Assembly: GCA_018813905.1 (NCBI GenBank)
Contig: JAHJAO010000053.1
Span: 1 to 50,118, forward strand
Source of the DNA: Candidatus Omnitrophota bacterium
Lineage (GTDB): Bacteria; Omnitrophota; Gorgyraeia; B26-G9
DNA: 50,118 nucleotides
Reading direction: 5' to 3'
The notes under the pieces are model-generated. The model saw only the letters and a list, made by a program, of their open reading frames with translations, was not told the DNA's origin and searched no databases. Below are positions 24,894-33,278 of this stretch, one piece after another. Positions within the stretch are counted from its first letter, which is position 1, and every line of letters starts with the position of its first letter. Both the position numbers and the translations under genes were made by a program.

Positions 24894-25727
24894 ATGCCAA
24901 AAAAGTTCCATAGAACGTATTTTAATAAAATTAAGATTTTGAAAGCGAAGGACATATCCGCTGCTGTTAAAACCCATAAAGGACGCATTGTTATTTCGGT
25001 TGTTTGTATCGTCGCCAGTAGCATTTTTATACTGAATCTGCGTTCTTTTATTCTTGCCTCAGAACATTTTGTCGTCAAGGAAATTGAAATTATAGATAAA
25101 AAGAAAAACAACATTGATTATCCTTTGAATCGGATCGGCAACGCGTTAAATATTTTTAAAGTTAATTTAAATAAAATTAGCCGGAATTTAGAATATGAAT
25201 ATCCCGACATTCAAAAAGCGATAGTTAAGAGAATTTTGCCCAATAAGCTTATAATCGAAGTTCTAAGACGCCGGCCGGTAGCTCAGATAAGAGTCGAGGG
25301 GGAGCGTAAAGGGCAGGAAGAAAGATATTTTTTGCTTAATGAAAATGGATATGTTCTGGCAGATCTGGGCCCATTTTCAGAGGAGTTTATTCCGGTTGTT
25401 GTGGGGCAGAATATAAAATTAAACGATATCGAAATCGGCCGGCCCTGCCAAAATTCCAGTTTAAAACTCGCCCTTTCTTTTTTAAGAGAAACAAAGAAAA
25501 CCAGGCTCGAAGAAAAGTGTATTATTACAAAGATAGACGCCTCTGTTCCTCGTTGCCTTTCTTTCTATCTGGATAATAAGCTGGAAGTGAGGATCAGCGA
25601 GCGGGATTGGCCGCAAAAGATCGAAAGACTTTTGGGGATGTTGCCCAATTTAGATATGGAATATTCTCAGGATTATTACATTGATTTGCGTTTTAAGGAT
25701 TTTGTTTTTGGAAAGAAACAATTATGA
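24894..25727 (+). CDS. ftsQ: Cell division protein FtsQ/DivIB
   Basis: ATG 24894 is chosen because AAAGGAG sits seven bases ahead; an upstream in-frame alternative at 24873 lies inside ddl. The 277-residue product has a basic cytoplasmic tail, one membrane helix near residues 36-52 (IVISVVCIVASSIFILNL) and a periplasmic POTRA domain beginning FVVKEIEIID. The FtsQ domain follows (YPDIQKAIVKRILPNKLIIE, RRPVAQIR, FFLLNENGYVL equivalent). FtsQ recruits FtsL and its partner to the septum. It overlaps ftsA by four bases. Confidence 0.9.
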   Translation: MPKKFHRTYFNKIKILKAKDISAAVKTHKGRIVISVVCIVASSIFILNLRSFILASEHFVVKEIEIIDKKKNNIDYPLNRIGNALNIFKVNLNKISRNLEYEYPDIQKAIVKRILPNKLIIEVLRRRPVAQIRVEGERKGQEERYFLLNENGYVLADLGPFSEEFIPVVVGQNIKLNDIEIGRPCQNSSLKLALSFLRETKKTRLEEKCIITKIDASVPRCLSFYLDNKLEVRISERDWPQKIERLLGMLPNLDMEYSQDYYIDLRFKDFVFGKKQL

Positions 25728-27004
25728 AGAGTTGTCCTTTAATCGTCGGGTTGGATATCGGCACGAATAAAAGCACTCTTAGCACAGGTAATTTTAATGC
25801 GGCGGGGCAAGTGGAAATAATGAGTGTATCCACCGTAAAAAGCAGGGGAATGGAGCGGGGATTGATTTCGAACTTAACGGATGTTGCGGGCATGGTGGAA
25901 GAGGTGGTTAGAAAAGCAGAAGAAAAACTGAATAGCCGCAAAGGCGCAGCAAAAGCTTTCGAAATGAGAAAATTTAAAATAAGCTCTGTTTACGCAACTA
26001 TCGGCGGCGAACATATAATCGGCAACAATAGCCGCAGTACGTTAAACTTATCCAACCGCCCCGTCCAAATTAACCGGCAAAATATCTCGCGGTTAATTGA
26101 TGCCGCTAAATTTTCTGAAGTCTCTATGGATAAAGAAATTTTGCATGTCCTGGAGCAAGAATTTGTAATCAACGGCAGCCAACGCCTTAAAAACCCGATA
26201 GGGATTTTTGGAAAAAATTTAGCCCTAAATCTGCATATTATCAGTTGTGACAGTTCCCAGATGAATACCGTTATTAAAGCGGTTAACCGCGCCGGCCTCG
26301 ATGTCGAGGGGGTGGTTTTTTCTGGGTTAGCGACCAGTAGTTGCGTGCTTAGTGAACAGGAAAAACAAAATGGAGTAATATTGCTGGAATTAGGAGCGGG
26401 GGTATCAAATGTTCTTTTTTTTAAAGACGGCAGCTTATTTTACACCAGTATCCTGCCCCAAGGAGGTAGTGATATAACCGAAAAAATCGCGCAGCATTTC
26501 GGCATCGATTTTACGCAAGCGGAGCAATTGAAAATGCAATACCGCAATCTCTATTCAGAATATGCCCAAAATACAGATGAAAAAATTATTATCAAAAAAT
26601 CCTCTTCCCTGTATGAAAGTATAAAAAAGAGTGAGCTTGCCGCAATAATAGACGGTCAGCTGAATTGTTTATTCAAAGCCATAACCGATGAATTAAACAG
26701 CGCGCAGATTTTAGGTAAAGCTAAAGAGGGGATTGTTATTGCCGGCGGCATGGCTTTTATGGATGGTATAATTGAAAAGTTAGAAGAAATCTCAAAAACA
26801 AAGGTAACTCTGGGTATTATGCGCGGGTTTGTCAGCAATGTTCCCGGCATCAGTAATACAGCATATTCTACGGGAGTTGGTTTAGTCACGCATATTTTAA
26901 ATAAAAAAGTGAAAAATTCAGAAAGATCTGATACTATAACTAAAGGGGGAATTCTTAACGGTTTAATTACGAAAGTCAAAAGTATTTATGAGGACTATTT
27001 TTGA
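25724..27004 (+). CDS. ftsA: Cell division protein FtsA
   Basis: The 426-residue actin-fold protein has phosphate-1 IVGLDIGTNKSTLST, a 1C-type insertion with SVYATIGGEHI, phosphate-2 ILLELGAGVSNVLFF and the adenosine motif IVIAGGMAFMDGI. The last residues (NGLITKVKSIYEDYF) form an amphipathic helix like the membrane-targeting tail of FtsA, which anchors FtsZ filaments to the membrane. It overlaps ftsQ by ATGA. Unusually, no ftsZ follows; the next gene, 15 bases on, is a signalling protein. Confidence 0.93.
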   Translation: MKSCPLIVGLDIGTNKSTLSTGNFNAAGQVEIMSVSTVKSRGMERGLISNLTDVAGMVEEVVRKAEEKLNSRKGAAKAFEMRKFKISSVYATIGGEHIIGNNSRSTLNLSNRPVQINRQNISRLIDAAKFSEVSMDKEILHVLEQEFVINGSQRLKNPIGIFGKNLALNLHIISCDSSQMNTVIKAVNRAGLDVEGVVFSGLATSSCVLSEQEKQNGVILLELGAGVSNVLFFKDGSLFYTSILPQGGSDITEKIAQHFGIDFTQAEQLKMQYRNLYSEYAQNTDEKIIIKKSSSLYESIKKSELAAIIDGQLNCLFKAITDELNSAQILGKAKEGIVIAGGMAFMDGIIEKLEEISKTKVTLGIMRGFVSNVPGISNTAYSTGVGLVTHILNKKVKNSERSDTITKGGILNGLITKVKSIYEDYF

Positions 27005-27019
27005 AGGAAAAGGAGTGAT

Positions 27020-27976
27020 ATGAGCGAAGATGTCAAGATTTTAGTTATTGATGATGAACAAAGCATTATCGGCCAGTTTGAACGCATGCTGACTGATGAA
27101 GGATATAAAGTATACCAGGCAAAGAGCGGTGAAGAGGCGGAAAAGATTATTATATCTGAACCGTTAAATATTGTAATTACCGATGTGAATTTGCCGGATA
27201 TCGAAAATAAAGAATGGATTAAAAAAATCAGGCAAGCCAATAAGTACGCCTTTATTGTGGTAACTGCTGATTATGCCGATATTGCTGCGGCTACACAGTC
27301 TTTGAAGCTGGGGGCCAATGATTATATCGGTAAGCCTTTTGATCCCCGAGATACTATCTTAACTCTCAGGGCGCTGGTAGAAAAACAAAAACTCAAAGCG
27401 GATAATATCCAGCTTTTGGAAACCATAAAATCGCTGGCATTGGCATTGGAAGCGCGTGATCCTTATACGCTTGGGCATTCAGAGCAGGTGACCGCATATT
27501 CAGTGGCAATTGCCGAACGCATGAAACTTAGCCGGGAGGAAATTGAAAGAATCCGGGAAGCGGGCCTGTTGCACGATATCGGCAAGATTGGTATTACCGA
27601 CGCCATCCTTTTAAAGCCGGACCGTCTTACGGCGGAAGAATACGATAAGATTAAAGAACATCCGGAAATCGGCAAAAGAATATTGGCGCCGGTGCGGTCG
27701 TTGGCCGATAAAATTCCCTTTATTTATTATCATCATGAACGCTATGACGGCAAAGGCTATCCGGAGGGATTAAAAGGGGAAAAAATTCCTTTAGGAGCGC
27801 GAATTATCGCCGTGGCCGATACTTTTCAGGCCATGACTTCTGACCGTCCATACCGCAAGGCCTTATCCCGTCAGATAGCGATAGATGAGTTAAACCACAA
27901 TAAAGGGACACAATTTGACCCCAAAATTGTCGATGAATTTTTAGCGATCGTTGACGCCATAAAACTTATAGGATAG
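27020..27976 (+). CDS. Response regulator with HD-GYP c-di-GMP phosphodiesterase domain
   Basis: A 318-residue protein. Residues 5-120 are a receiver: acidic pocket VIDDEQ, phospho-acceptor in ITDVNLPD, and lysine in IGKPFDP. Residues 140-310 are an HD-GYP domain with HDIGKIG (H185-D186), YHHERYDGKGYPEG (GYP at 246-248) and ARIIAVADTFQAMTSDRPYR. HD-GYP proteins hydrolyse c-di-GMP with a bi- or tri-metal site, and all the usual ligands appear present. AGGAG precedes ATG 27020. It lies between ftsA and pilT, so it may share either transcript; the signal source is unknown. Confidence 0.92.
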   Translation: MSEDVKILVIDDEQSIIGQFERMLTDEGYKVYQAKSGEEAEKIIISEPLNIVITDVNLPDIENKEWIKKIRQANKYAFIVVTADYADIAAATQSLKLGANDYIGKPFDPRDTILTLRALVEKQKLKADNIQLLETIKSLALALEARDPYTLGHSEQVTAYSVAIAERMKLSREEIERIREAGLLHDIGKIGITDAILLKPDRLTAEEYDKIKEHPEIGKRILAPVRSLADKIPFIYYHHERYDGKGYPEGLKGEKIPLGARIIAVADTFQAMTSDRPYRKALSRQIAIDELNHNKGTQFDPKIVDEFLAIVDAIKLIG

Positions 27977-27999
27977 GTTAAAAACAAAGGAGTTTAACT

Positions 28000-29097
28000 G
28001 TGGAGATTGATTTAATCGCTGTTCTTAAATCCATGGTGGAAATGGAAGCTTCGGATGCGCATTTTAAAGTAGGGCGTAAACCCCTCTTTAGGATAAAGAA
28101 ACATTTAGAAGAAGCTGCTTTTCCCATATTGACAGAGAAGGATTTGGAAAAAATAGCCTATTTCATGATGAAGGAACGGCACCGGCGCGAATTTGAACGG
28201 ACGAACGAAATGGATTTTTCGTATCAGTTGCCGGATATCGGCAGGTTTCGGGTTAATGTTTTCCGTCAACGCGGCGATATCGGTATCGTAACGCGAATCG
28301 TAAAAAATAAAATCCCTAATTTTGAACAATTGCATTTACCCGAAATTTTTAAAAAACTGTCAATATATGAACGCGGTATAGTGCTAGTGACCGGGGCGAG
28401 TTCTATGGGCAAATCAACCACTTTGGCCGCGATGATTGATTATATAAATCAAAATAAAAAATCCCATATTGTTACTATAGAAGACCCGATCGAATATCTG
28501 CATGAAGATAAATTATCTGTAATAAATCAGCGGGAAGTGGGCTTAGATACTGAATCTTTCCATCAAGCCTTCCGCTATATAATCCGTCAAGATCCGGATG
28601 TGATTTTGATTGGAGAAATGCGCGACGCCGAGACATTTCAGACCGCGCTTTCTGCCTCGGAAACCGGCCATCTTGTTTTTAGTACGCTTCACGCCTCATA
28701 CGCCACTCAGGCTATTTACCGGATTTTAGATTTTTTTCCTCCCTCCCAGCATGATCTGATAAGGATGCAACTTTCCTTCAATCTCCGGGCGGTTGCATGC
28801 CAAAGGTTGATGCCGCGCGCGGACGGAAGCGGTGTTATCCCTGCGGTTGAAATTCTAATGATTAATCCTACAGTTATGAAGCTTATCCGTGAAAATAAAG
28901 AGGAGCGCTTGCAGAAGGCGATGCGGATGTTTCAAGAGGAGGGGATGAAAGATTTTAATCAATCATTGGTTGAACTCGTAAAATCGAACATGATTACCAT
29001 GGAAACCGCATTTTCCAATTCCACCAACCCGGAAGCATTAGAGATGAACATTAAAGGTATTTATCTAGATGAAGACAGCCGAATCCTGGGTGAATAG
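28000..29097 (+). CDS. pilT: Type IV pilus retraction ATPase, PilT/PilU-like
   Basis: The 365-residue protein starts at GTG 28000 with AAAGGAG upstream. The N-terminal domain has MVEMEASDAHFKVGRKP. The ATPase core has a Walker A of the form TGASSMGKST (K138), an Asp box IVTIEDPIEYLH, Walker B DVILIGEMRDAET and a His box STLHASYA. VMKLIRENKEERL matches the PilT AIRNLIRE region needed for retraction. It would drive pilus disassembly at the inner membrane. No other pilus gene lies in the window. A serine replaces the usual proline/threonine in the Walker A loop, as in some PilU-like proteins, so PilT versus PilU is not settled. Confidence 0.88.
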   Translation: MEIDLIAVLKSMVEMEASDAHFKVGRKPLFRIKKHLEEAAFPILTEKDLEKIAYFMMKERHRREFERTNEMDFSYQLPDIGRFRVNVFRQRGDIGIVTRIVKNKIPNFEQLHLPEIFKKLSIYERGIVLVTGASSMGKSTTLAAMIDYINQNKKSHIVTIEDPIEYLHEDKLSVINQREVGLDTESFHQAFRYIIRQDPDVILIGEMRDAETFQTALSASETGHLVFSTLHASYATQAIYRILDFFPPSQHDLIRMQLSFNLRAVACQRLMPRADGSGVIPAVEILMINPTVMKLIRENKEERLQKAMRMFQEEGMKDFNQSLVELVKSNMITMETAFSNSTNPEALEMNIKGIYLDEDSRILGE

Positions 29098-30499
29098 TTA
29101 TTTCGCGTCAAACCCGTTACTTAGAAGTGAAATCAATCTTGTCCCGCTAAAAAAAAACGCCCAATTTAAAACTGTATTGATTTACCCCAATTCCTATCAC
29201 ATCGCTATGAGCAATCTCGGATTTCAGGCCATATATTACTGTTTAAACCAGAGGCTCGATACCGTATGTGAGCGCTATTTCTATAGCCCAACGGATAATA
29301 CTTTGCAATCTTTGGAATATAGGCACTCTTTGAAGTCATTCGATATAATCGCATTTTCTCTTTGCTACGAGCTTGACTATTATAATGCGCATCGGCTCTT
29401 AAAGAGGCTGGGTTTAAATAAAAATAGAGAAGATCGGCCGCACATGCCTTTGGTAATTATCGGCGGGATGGTAAACGCAATAAATTTTATGCCGTTATCC
29501 AAATTTGCCGATGCCGTTTTTGTCGGGGAAGCAGAAGAGTCATTGCTGCAGTTTATGGATGTTCTAAGCAGATATAAGAATCTGGGTTCAAAAGACAAGA
29601 AAGAAAGCTTTTTGAACGAGATCGGCGCGATTGAGGGAATTTTTGTTCCGGGAATAAATCATGCCAATTCCGTAAAGCCGCAGCACATCCGCGATTTGAA
29701 TAAATTTTGCACGGCTTCCAAAATATTAAGCTCTAAAACCGAATTTGCTAATATGTTTTTAATCGAGATTTCACGCGGCTGCCCGCACAGATGCAATTTT
29801 TGCGTTACCGGATGTGTATTTGGAAAATTTCGGTCCAGGAGTTTAGAAGCTATATTGAAGAATGTTGATTTTGGCATGCAATACACAAACAAAATCGGGC
29901 TTATCGGTGCAAGTATTTCGGATTACCCGGATATCGATGCGCTTGCTTTCGAACTTGAAAAAAGAAAAGCCGTAGTTTCCGTTTCCAGTCTGCGCATGGA
30001 AACGGTACGGCCTGAACTGCTTAGTTTATTATCCAGCAGCGGGCAGCGGACAGTTACATTCGCACCGGAGGCCGGCGCGGAAAGTTTGCGTTATTCTCTG
30101 AATAAAAAAATAAGCAATCAAGCGATATTAGACAAGATACGCATGGCCAAGGTATGCGGGATAAAAATTGTAAAGTTATATTTTATGATTGGTTTGCCCG
30201 GGGAAAAAGATAAGGATGTGGAGAAAATAATACTTTTTAGCGCTCAGGCAGCGCGCATTTTGCCGATAAAGCTGAATATCGGCATATTTATTCCCAAACC
30301 CAAAACGCCTTTTGAAAACGAGCTTTTAGCCGAAAAAGAGGTAATTATGGCCCGAATAAAGTTTTTGCGTCATAATTTATCCGGGAAAAAGAACATCGCA
30401 TTTCGTATCAGCGGCTACAGCGAAGCCAGGAAAGAATTTGAATTGTCTTTTGCCGATGAGAATTTTTTTGATACATCCGGCGGACAAGCCTCGCCGTAA
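29069..30499 (+). CDS. B12-binding-domain radical SAM protein
   Basis: The 476-residue protein overlaps the pilT end by 29 bases. Residues about 32-165 look like a cobalamin-binding Rossmann domain (TVLIYPNSYHIAMSNLGFQA; DIIAFSLCYELDYYN; VIIGGMVNAIN; DAVFVGEAEESLLQF). The radical SAM core follows, with the cluster site EISRGCPHRCNFC, GASISDYPDID, TVTFAPEAGAESLRY and KLYFMIGLPGEKDKD. This layout is that of class B radical SAM enzymes such as the YgiQ/TIGR03960-like groups, most of unknown substrate. The function cannot be named. No pilus-related role is evident beyond its position. Confidence 0.82.
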   Translation: MKTAESWVNSYFASNPLLRSEINLVPLKKNAQFKTVLIYPNSYHIAMSNLGFQAIYYCLNQRLDTVCERYFYSPTDNTLQSLEYRHSLKSFDIIAFSLCYELDYYNAHRLLKRLGLNKNREDRPHMPLVIIGGMVNAINFMPLSKFADAVFVGEAEESLLQFMDVLSRYKNLGSKDKKESFLNEIGAIEGIFVPGINHANSVKPQHIRDLNKFCTASKILSSKTEFANMFLIEISRGCPHRCNFCVTGCVFGKFRSRSLEAILKNVDFGMQYTNKIGLIGASISDYPDIDALAFELEKRKAVVSVSSLRMETVRPELLSLLSSSGQRTVTFAPEAGAESLRYSLNKKISNQAILDKIRMAKVCGIKIVKLYFMIGLPGEKDKDVEKIILFSAQAARILPIKLNIGIFIPKPKTPFENELLAEKEVIMARIKFLRHNLSGKKNIAFRISGYSEARKEFELSFADENFFDTSGGQASP

Positions 30500-30611
30500 C
30501 ATTGCCGCCTCTGCGAAAACAGCCAGCTAAACAAACTCGCATGTTTACTATTGTACAATTTTGAGCGGGTTGACAGCCGTATTATCCGCTGGATGAGGAT
30601 ATTCGGGCCGA

Positions 30612-30640
30612 TTGCAAATTATCTTATTATATGGTAATAT
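30612..30640 (+). promoter_or_regulatory. Candidate promoter of the two-component operon
   Basis: TTGCAA (30612-30617), 17 bases, then TAATAT (30635-30640) with an extended TGG ahead of it. It lies 46 bases upstream of the sensor kinase ATG, in the 186-base gap after the radical SAM gene. Matches to consensus are partial, so this is a prediction. Confidence 0.5.
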
Positions 30641-30685
30641 TTAGGATGCTCTAACATATTCTTAAAATTGATGTTATAGTTGGTT

Positions 30686-32014
30686 ATGAAAAATAAAATA
30701 ATTTTAATTTTTGGGATTATTACTCTTTTATTTTTGGTTATAATTGTCGGCACGCACGGCATTTATCACTACCGCCATAATATTCAAGATCAAAAAGATA
30801 AAGCCTGGATATTAGCCAAGACTATTGCGAAATCCATTGAACTGCCGATGTTGGAAGGAGAAATGGATACGGTACAGGAAATACTGGCTATGGTGGGGCA
30901 GTTAGAGCATTTTAAACGGATACACCTTGCCGATTCAAGCGGCACAATTTGTTATAGCAGCGTACCGAAGCGGATCGGTACGTTTACGGAATCGCAGATT
31001 ATCAAAGAAGCCTTGGCGAAGAAAGTGCCGATTGACGGGTTTGAACACCGCGATAAAGATCATATTTTCAGCTTGGCTTTGCCGGTGCCGAATGAACCGC
31101 GTTGTTATAGCTGCCATGGCAAAAATAAGGATATATTGGGTGTTTTGAGGATAGGGATAGATTGGATCCCGGTAAAGATGAACCTGATAAAATTATTTCG
31201 ACGCGAAGTAATGACCGCAGGGATTTTTTATATTTTTATTCTGCTTTTGTCGATGCTTTTTCAGCGTTTATATAACAATGCTCAACACGCGTATCGGGAT
31301 TTGCAGAGAACGCAGGAAAAATTGATCCAGACGGAGAAAATGGCCGCTATCGGACAGATGGCCGCAGCGATCAGCCATGATCTCCGGAACCCGCTTACGG
31401 GGATAAAAATGGCGACATATTATTTAGGTAGTAAGATAGACAAAAACAATCTGGAGATTAATAATATTTTAAAAGATATAGAGCTGGAAATAGATTACGC
31501 CAGCAACGTGGTAACGAATATCCTGACTTTTGCAAAACCGACACAGCTGATTTATGCGCCGGTGGATATAAATGAGATTATAGACGAAACCACGCATCTT
31601 ATTTCTATCCAAAAGAAACATGCGGATATTAAGCTGGTGAAAAATTATGGAAGCGGAATGCCGCAGATTTTAATAGATGTAAAACAGATAAAACAAGTCA
31701 TGATAAATCTTATTACCAATGCCCTGCAGGCTATGCCCGGCGGGGGGCAACTGACTATAACCACGAAATTAGCAAATGAGCATCTTGAGATTGAAGTTAA
31801 GGATAACGGAACGGGGATAAATAAGGAGGATTTAGATAAGATTTTTACGCCATTTTTTACCACGAAAGCCCGGGGGGTGGGATTAGGATTGTCTATTGTG
31901 GATAGCATTATAAAAAAGCATGCCGGAAGTTTTGAAATCAAGAGCGAAATAGGTAAGGGCACGATTTTTATAGTAAAGTTGCCGCTTAAAAAGGAAAACG
32001 AAGAACGAGGTTGA
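30686..32014 (+). CDS. Membrane histidine kinase with CxxCH (heme c-type) sensor domain
   Basis: ATG 30686 gives 442 residues; a TTG two codons upstream is an alternative. A first membrane helix (about residues 4-26) and a second (about 174-193) flank a periplasmic domain of some 145 residues. Near its end is CYSCHG (C140-H144), a c-type heme attachment motif, in the context PRCYSCHGKNKDILGVLRIG that recurs in heme-binding sensor domains. The cytoplasmic part has the H-box AAISHDLRNPLTGIKMA, N-box MINLITNALQAM, DNGTGI and GVGLGLSIV. It should sense redox state, oxygen or a gas ligand through heme and phosphorylate one of the receivers encoded just downstream. A histidine kinase paralogue follows two bases later. 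Confidence 0.88.
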   Translation: MKNKIILIFGIITLLFLVIIVGTHGIYHYRHNIQDQKDKAWILAKTIAKSIELPMLEGEMDTVQEILAMVGQLEHFKRIHLADSSGTICYSSVPKRIGTFTESQIIKEALAKKVPIDGFEHRDKDHIFSLALPVPNEPRCYSCHGKNKDILGVLRIGIDWIPVKMNLIKLFRREVMTAGIFYIFILLLSMLFQRLYNNAQHAYRDLQRTQEKLIQTEKMAAIGQMAAAISHDLRNPLTGIKMATYYLGSKIDKNNLEINNILKDIELEIDYASNVVTNILTFAKPTQLIYAPVDINEIIDETTHLISIQKKHADIKLVKNYGSGMPQILIDVKQIKQVMINLITNALQAMPGGGQLTITTKLANEHLEIEVKDNGTGINKEDLDKIFTPFFTTKARGVGLGLSIVDSIIKKHAGSFEIKSEIGKGTIFIVKLPLKKENEERG

Positions 32015-32015
32015 T

Positions 32016-32903
32016 ATGTCCGCCGATTATATTAGATTATCCGAGCATATTAATGAAGCAAAAGATTTAACTTCTTTAGGCGAGGCGTTTGTTAATTGTT
32101 TAAATGGAGGCACAAGCGAAGAGGAAAGAAAACAACTGCTTGAGCTTATAAAAGAGAAAATCAAACAACTCAAAAAAACGGATAAGGAATTACTGGCTAC
32201 CTCACGCAAATCGATGCATTCCGAACAGCTTGCCGCGATGGGACAGATGGCTGCCGCGATTAGCCATGAGTTAAAAAATCCTTTAAGCGGCATAAGAGTC
32301 GCTGCTGATTATTTAATTAGAAAAGTTAAAAACCAGCCCGATGTGCTCGATATTATTAATAACATCAATAATGAAGTAGCTTTTGCAAACAGCATCATCG
32401 CCAATATCTTAGAGCATGCTAAAGTAACTAAGCCTGATTTTCAGCCGACCAATCTAAAACAGCTTATAGAAGAAGCTATTTTGACCGTTGCGCAACACGG
32501 ATGGTTTAACAATATAGAAATTAAAAAAAATATACCTAACAATTTGCCCCGTGTAGAGTTGGATAAAATACAAATAAGACAGGTTTTTATGAATTTATTT
32601 ATCAATTCCGCAGAAGCCATGGTCGGCGGCGGGGTTTTAGAGATTGGAATTTCCCAAGAAGCGCAAACAGTTCAGATCCAAATCGGAGATACCGGGGTGG
32701 GGATTGAAGAAGAAAAGCTTGAAAAGATTTTTGAGCCGTTTTTTTCAACAAAAGTTAAAGGTATCGGCTTAGGGTTGGCGATAACCAAAGAAATAATAGA
32801 AAAACACGATGGCGAAATCGAGGTCAAAAGCAAGCCGACCAAAGGAGCAATTTTTATTATTGAATTACCGATTAGCCGCAAAAACTCTAAAGAAAATGGG
32901 TAG
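32016..32903 (+). CDS. Soluble histidine kinase, paralogue of the upstream sensor kinase
   Basis: A 295-residue protein with no membrane segment and no recognisable sensor domain. The first 75 residues are helical and charged (SEEERKQLLELIKEKIKQLK) and probably form a coiled coil or partner-binding region. The kinase core has EQLAAMGQMAAAISHELKNP, very like EKMAAIGQMAAAISHDLRNP in the preceding kinase, then the N-box FMNLFINSAEAM, GDTGVGI and GIGLGLAITKEI. It lies one base after the membrane kinase stop. It may act as a second kinase or phosphatase for the same receivers. Confidence 0.88.
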   Translation: MSADYIRLSEHINEAKDLTSLGEAFVNCLNGGTSEEERKQLLELIKEKIKQLKKTDKELLATSRKSMHSEQLAAMGQMAAAISHELKNPLSGIRVAADYLIRKVKNQPDVLDIINNINNEVAFANSIIANILEHAKVTKPDFQPTNLKQLIEEAILTVAQHGWFNNIEIKKNIPNNLPRVELDKIQIRQVFMNLFINSAEAMVGGGVLEIGISQEAQTVQIQIGDTGVGIEEEKLEKIFEPFFSTKVKGIGLGLAITKEIIEKHDGEIEVKSKPTKGAIFIIELPISRKNSKENG

Positions 32904-32909
32904 TTTGGC

Positions 32910-33275
32910 ATGAAATCAGGGATTTCTAATCTTTTAGTCGTGGATGATGAAGCCGTAGTCCGGGATATGCTGCGGCATATCCTTATTGACGAAGGGTTTA
33001 ATGTTTTGGTTGCCGAGGACGGAAAATCTGCGGTAAATACGGCCAAAGAAAACGATTTAGATTTGGCGCTGATCGATATAAAATTACCGGATACGAACGG
33101 CGTACAGGTTTTAGAAAAGATCAAGATATTTAGGCCAAATTTAAAAGCAATTATGATGACCGCGTACGAAAATGAGGATCTTATCCGGCAGGCGCTTAAA
33201 GAAGGGGCATATGCGTGTTTATTTAAGCCGTTTGATATCGCAGCATTGCTGGACATGTTCGAGAAAATAATATAA
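32910..33275 (+). CDS. Stand-alone response regulator receiver (CheY/Spo0F-like)
   Basis: A 121-residue single receiver domain with no output domain. The acidic pocket is VVDDEAVV, the phospho-acceptor lies in ALIDIKLPDTNG, the switch Thr is in IMMTAYENE and the conserved lysine is in LFKPFDI. Such proteins relay phosphate or bind a target directly, as CheY and Spo0F do. Genes on both sides are kinases and a receiver-GGDEF protein, so a phosphorelay role is plausible but unproved. Confidence 0.92.
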   Translation: MKSGISNLLVVDDEAVVRDMLRHILIDEGFNVLVAEDGKSAVNTAKENDLDLALIDIKLPDTNGVQVLEKIKIFRPNLKAIMMTAYENEDLIRQALKEGAYACLFKPFDIAALLDMFEKII

Positions 33276-33278
33276 TTT

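Noticed and set aside
30570-30575. Perfect TTGACA in the gap before the sensor kinase
   Set aside because: No -10 element at 16-18 bases; the nearest AT-rich hexamer is only about five bases downstream. The candidate at 30612-30640 fits better.
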